Assembly: GCA_014803815.1 (NCBI GenBank)
Contig: JAAVAY010000043.1
Location: 1-7,920, forward strand
Origin: Allobaculum sp.
GTDB lineage: Bacteria; Bacillota_I; Bacilli_A; Erysipelotrichales; Erysipelotrichaceae
Reading direction: 5' to 3'
Length of the DNA stretch: 7,920 nucleotides
Positions 5,056-7,920 of this stretch are shown one piece after another. Positions within the stretch are counted from its first letter, which is position 1; every line of letters starts with the position of its first letter. A model generated the notes under the pieces. The model was given only the letters and a program-made list of their open reading frames with translations, was not told the DNA's origin and did not search any database. A program made the position numbers and the translations under genes.

Positions 5056-5820
5056 ATGATAAAACCGGTTGTTGTTCGTGGTTTAGAAATCGGTACAGGT
5101 CAACCCAAAATCATCGTACCGATCGTTGCAGTGACAAAAGATGAAATTCTTGCCGAAGCCGCTACATTTAATGAATTGCCTGTCGATGTCGTGGAATGGC
5201 GTGTCGACTGGTTTGAAGGCGTAGAAGATTTCAACCAAGTCAAAGACGTGTTGGCAAGCCTTCGCGATGTGCTTGGCAATACCCCTATTTTGATGACTTT
5301 TCGCACCTCTAAAGAAGGGGGCGAGCGCTCCATTGAAGCCCAAGCGTATGCCAATCTCAACATCGATGCGGCCAATACAGGCTATGTGGATTTCATCGAT
5401 GTCGAAATCTTCAGTGGTGATGCTTTAGTGAGTCAAATCATTGAAGCGGCACATGGGGCCAATGTAAAAGTCATCGCGTCCAACCATGACTTTCACAAGA
5501 CTCCCGATCAAGCGGATATTGTCTTGCGCTTACGCAAGATGCAAGACATGGGAGCCGATATCCCCAAAATTGCAGTGATGCCTCAAAGTAAAGCCGATGT
5601 CCTTACGCTTTTAGCCGCGACGGAAGAAATGGCTTCGAAATACGCCGATCGCCCCATTATCACGATGTCAATGGGCCCCATGGGTGTCATCAGCCGCGTC
5701 TCTGGCGAAGCTTTTGGGTCTGCCATGACCTTTGGGGCTGCCAAAAAAGCCTCCGCTCCTGGTCAAATGGGAGTTCACGATTTGGAAAAAGTCTTGAGTG
5801 CCATTCATAAAGCAAGCTAA
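5056..5820 (+). CDS. aroD: Type I 3-dehydroquinate dehydratase
   Basis: A 254-residue cytoplasmic TIM-barrel enzyme converting 3-dehydroquinate to 3-dehydroshikimate through a Schiff base. All known active-site residues are present, shifted by one from E. coli numbering: Glu47 and Arg49 (EWRVD), Arg83 (TFR), Glu87 (KEGGE), His144 (SNHDFHKTP), Schiff-base Lys171 (IPKIAVMPQS), Arg214 (GVISR), Ser233 and Gln237 (ASAPGQ). It is unusually close to E. coli AroD over long stretches (ADRPIITMSM, VLTLLAAT), with one extra residue near the N-terminus. ATG 5056 aligns with the E. coli start; a TTG at 5029 in the same frame sits nearer the ribosome binding site. It follows the permease by a short gap and ends 6 nt before a strong terminator. 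The neighbours suggest a catabolic role on quinate/shikimate instead of, or beside, aromatic amino-acid synthesis. Confidence 0.97.
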   Translation: MIKPVVVRGLEIGTGQPKIIVPIVAVTKDEILAEAATFNELPVDVVEWRVDWFEGVEDFNQVKDVLASLRDVLGNTPILMTFRTSKEGGERSIEAQAYANLNIDAANTGYVDFIDVEIFSGDALVSQIIEAAHGANVKVIASNHDFHKTPDQADIVLRLRKMQDMGADIPKIAVMPQSKADVLTLLAATEEMASKYADRPIITMSMGPMGVISRVSGEAFGSAMTFGAAKKASAPGQMGVHDLEKVLSAIHKAS

Positions 5821-5826
5821 AATCCT

Positions 5827-5856
5827 AGGCTAAGCCAACGAGCTTAGCCTTTTTTT
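5827..5856 (+). terminator. Strong intrinsic terminator of the permease-aroD operon
   Basis: AGGCTAAGC (5827-5835) pairs over 9 perfect base pairs with GCTTAGCCT (5842-5850), loop CAACGA, and the T-run covers 5850-5856. It begins 6 nt after the aroD stop. Confidence 0.93.
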
Positions 5857-5869
5857 GACGATCTCTTTC

Positions 5870-5897
5870 TTGATTTTTCCCAAAATATTTTTATAAT
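5870..5897 (+). promoter_or_regulatory. Probable sigma-70-type promoter of the TRAP transporter genes
   Basis: A perfect TATAAT at 5892-5897 is preceded after 16 nt by TTGATT (5870-5875). With the terminator just upstream this makes the TRAP genes a separate transcription unit. The leader to dctQ is about 100 nt; I see no strong secondary structure or clear operator in it. Confidence 0.65.
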
Positions 5898-6003
5898 GTC
5901 GCACAATTCAAAAATTTATACGTGAAAGTGGTCTTGAAACTGCTATCATGCAAGTAATTGTTTTTCATGGCTCTATAACTAGAAAGGAGTGCTTATTTGC
6001 GCT

Positions 6004-6639
6004 ATGAAAAAAGTTTTAGCATGGCTCAATCAATATCTTGAAGAAGCCCTTCTCGGTATCTTTTTAATTGTCATGACTCTGATCATGGGCATTCAAGTGT
6101 TTTCACGCTATGTTTTACAAACCTCGCTTTCTTGGTCCGAAGAACTCACGCGGTATCTCTTCATTTGGAGTGGCTTTTTGAGCGTGAGTTATTGCACAAA
6201 GTTTTGTATTTCGATCAAGATCGAACAGTTTGCCGCCTCACTCAATCGCAAAAACCGGGCCATTTTAAAAGTGATCAACCATACCATCGAGTTGATTTTC
6301 TTTTTGTACATGATTCCCTTTGCTTGGTCGTTTTTTATGACTTCGGTGCGCAATGGCCAAGTCTCGCCCGCTTTACAAATTCCGATGTATTGGGTGCAAG
6401 TCGCTCCCTTTGTCTCCTTTGTCTTGGTCTCCATTCGCATTTTGCAGCGGTGGATCATTGAATTCAAAGTGGCCTGTGGTCAAAAAGTCTACGACCCAGC
6501 CCATCCAGAATACAATCATCCCCAAAACAACAGCGAACACGCCATGATTGAAGCCAATACCCCACAAGAAGGATCGCTTGAAGCCAAATTGGATAAAGAA
6601 GCGATTGAACAGGCCATGGATGCGGGAGGTGAAGGATAA
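6004..6639 (+). CDS. dctQ: TRAP transporter small membrane subunit (DctQ family)
   Basis: A 211-residue membrane protein with four predicted helices (about 17-37, 50-68, 93-113 and 129-149) and the DctQ signature SLSWSEELTRYLFIWSGFLS at 41-60. In TRAP systems DctQ packs against the DctM ion/substrate-translocating subunit and needs an extracytoplasmic DctP binding protein. Unlike compact family members it has a hydrophilic, acidic tail of about 60 residues (152-211) with Asn/His/Pro-rich and Glu-rich parts. AAAGGAG (5983-5989) is 14 nt before the ATG at 6004; an in-frame ATT at 5995 would be better spaced, and the GTG at 5989 overlaps the SD and is excluded. It overlaps dctM by one base. The substrate is unknown; carboxylates are typical, and the neighbours make a hydroaromatic acid possible (inference). 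Confidence 0.9.
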   Translation: MKKVLAWLNQYLEEALLGIFLIVMTLIMGIQVFSRYVLQTSLSWSEELTRYLFIWSGFLSVSYCTKFCISIKIEQFAASLNRKNRAILKVINHTIELIFFLYMIPFAWSFFMTSVRNGQVSPALQIPMYWVQVAPFVSFVLVSIRILQRWIIEFKVACGQKVYDPAHPEYNHPQNNSEHAMIEANTPQEGSLEAKLDKEAIEQAMDAGGEG

Positions 6640-7920
6640 TGCAAGTGCTCTTCTTGTTTGTCGTCTTCTTTGTATTGCTTATTATTGCCATTCCCGTCTC
6701 CATTTCTCTAGGCATCACCTCCGTTTTGCCTTCGGTCATGGATCCCTCCTTTACAGTAGGAGCCAAGTATCTCATTCGCGCCATGTTTGGAGGGCTCGAT
6801 TCCTTCCCCTTACTTGCGGTCCCGATGTTTGTCTTATCGGGAATTTTAATGGCTAAGGGGGGCATTTCCAGACGCCTTTTTGATGTCTTTGCTTACTTTT
6901 TAGGCAAATTGCCCGCCGGCATGCCTTCAGCCGTCATCGTCACCTGCCTCTTTTATGGGGCCATTTCCGGATCAGGGCCAGCTACTGTTGCGGCGGTTGG
7001 TTCGATGACCATTCCCATTTTGACCTCTTTAGGCTATGATCTCACCTTTGCGGCCGCTATTGTGGCAGTCGCTGGTGGCCTTGGCGTCATCATTCCGCCA
7101 AGCATTCCCTTCATCATGTATGGCATGGCGAGTGGAGCTTCGGTAAGCGATTTGTTTTTAGCCGGTATTGTGCCAGGGATCATCATCGCCTTACTTCTGA
7201 TTGGCTATGCGGTGTATCACGCCAAAAGATATGGGGAAGATCGCGCGAAAATCGATGCAGAAGTCAACGCCTTGCATGAAAAAGGCTTGCTTCGCGTTTT
7301 AAAGGAAAGCTTTTTTGCCTTGCTTTCGCCCATCATCATCTTAGGATGCATTTATACTGGAATCGCCTCCCCGACGGAAGCGGCGGTTATTTCGGTCTTT
7401 TATGCCCTAATCATTTCCATGTTTGTCTATAAAAGCATCAGCGTAAAAGACTTATGGCCGATTTTAACCGAATCTTTGCGTACCTTTACCCCAATTTTAT
7501 TCATCTTAGCCACATCCACCGCCTTCTCGCGTGTTTTGACCATTTTGCATGTCCCTCAGCTTGTCTCCGAGGCCATCATCAATAACATTCATAGTCCTGT
7601 CATGATCTTGCTTGTCATCAACTTGTTCTTATTGTTGGTAGGCATGATCATGGATACTACTCCCGCGATTTTGATTTTGACCCCTATCTTGTTGCCGATC
7701 ATCGAAGCGATTGGAATGGATCCCATTCAATTTGGTGTCATCATGGTGGTCAACCTAGCCATTGGCTTTGTCACGCCACCGATTGGGGTCAACCTTTTTG
7801 TGGCCAGCTCTTTGACGGATGTGCCCATTATGGAGCTGTCCAAAAAAGCGATGCCCATGATTGGCTTATTCTTAATCGCCCTGTTATTGATTACCTTTAT
7901 TCCCCAAATTTCTCTTTGCC
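6639..7920 (+). CDS. dctM: TRAP transporter large membrane subunit (DctM family), C-terminus cut by window edge
   Basis: Open from ATG 6639 to the window end, 427 codons with no stop. The family is about 425-435 residues and the last residues (FIPQISLC) look like the usual C-terminus, so only a few codons are missing. It begins MQVLFLFVVFFVLLIIAIPV and carries the DctM signature GGLGVIIPPSIPFIMYG at 146-162, PTEAA at 245-249, and the second-repeat motif FVTPPIGVNLFVASSL. About 12 transmembrane segments are expected; DctM carries the sodium-coupled substrate pathway. A strong GGGAGGTG ribosome binding site (6624-6631) lies inside the end of dctQ, and the stop/start overlap TAATG couples translation. 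The required DctP binding protein is not in the window and is expected just downstream. Substrate unknown. Confidence 0.95.
   Translation, partial: MQVLFLFVVFFVLLIIAIPVSISLGITSVLPSVMDPSFTVGAKYLIRAMFGGLDSFPLLAVPMFVLSGILMAKGGISRRLFDVFAYFLGKLPAGMPSAVIVTCLFYGAISGSGPATVAAVGSMTIPILTSLGYDLTFAAAIVAVAGGLGVIIPPSIPFIMYGMASGASVSDLFLAGIVPGIIIALLLIGYAVYHAKRYGEDRAKIDAEVNALHEKGLLRVLKESFFALLSPIIILGCIYTGIASPTEAAVISVFYALIISMFVYKSISVKDLWPILTESLRTFTPILFILATSTAFSRVLTILHVPQLVSEAIINNIHSPVMILLVINLFLLLVGMIMDTTPAILILTPILLPIIEAIGMDPIQFGVIMVVNLAIGFVTPPIGVNLFVASSLTDVPIMELSKKAMPMIGLFLIALLLITFIPQISLC

Noticed and set aside
1..7920. CRISPR arrays, rRNA, tRNA genes, phage or toxin-antitoxin genes
   Set aside because: No regularly spaced repeats, no cloverleaf and no matching protein families seen on either strand.

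Overview
The window reads as part of an accessory hydroaromatic-acid (quinate/shikimate) metabolism locus from an anaerobic, low-to-mid GC Bacillota. An Erysipelotrichia- or Lachnospiraceae-like gut organism would fit, but the sequence alone cannot fix the genus. Supporting signs are AAAGGA/GGAGG-type ribosome binding sites, intrinsic terminators, a 4Fe-4S flavin enoate-reductase-type enzyme and a TRAP transporter.

Layout. The minus strand carries, in transcription order, a LysR-type regulator (3271-2366), an FMN/FAD/4Fe-4S old-yellow-enzyme-type reductase (2236-200) and the start of a YdiB/AroE-type quinate/shikimate dehydrogenase (136 to beyond the left edge). The plus strand carries a YdiM/YdiN-type MFS permease (3818-5014) and a type I 3-dehydroquinate dehydratase, AroD (5056-5820), closed by a strong terminator. 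A separate promoter then drives the TRAP subunits dctQ (6004-6639) and dctM (6639 to beyond the right edge). A permease, a quinate/shikimate dehydrogenase and AroD side by side recall the E. coli ydiM/ydiN-ydiB-aroD neighbourhood. The added LysR regulator and flavin reductase recall the shikimate-responsive qui genes of Listeria.

How the genes may work together. The MFS permease, and possibly the TRAP system, imports the acid. The dehydrogenase and AroD interconvert quinate, 3-dehydroquinate, 3-dehydroshikimate and shikimate. The flavin reductase could then reduce the ring C=C of the shikimate-type acid as an electron sink. The last step is inference.

The least ordinary part is the 546-nt divergent region between lysR and the permease (3272-3817). 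After a plus-strand promoter (3401-3430) it holds a stretch (about 3485-3578) that I recognise as an orphan right end of an IS200/IS605 (TnpB) element, including the structured segment corresponding to an omega-RNA scaffold; no tnpB is present. The bases directly after it, where an omega-RNA guide would lie, match the promoter of the flavin reductase gene at 14 of 16 positions. Downstream are two terminator-like hairpins and a hairpin that buries the permease ribosome binding site, so the permease-aroD transcript appears to have a long regulatory leader.
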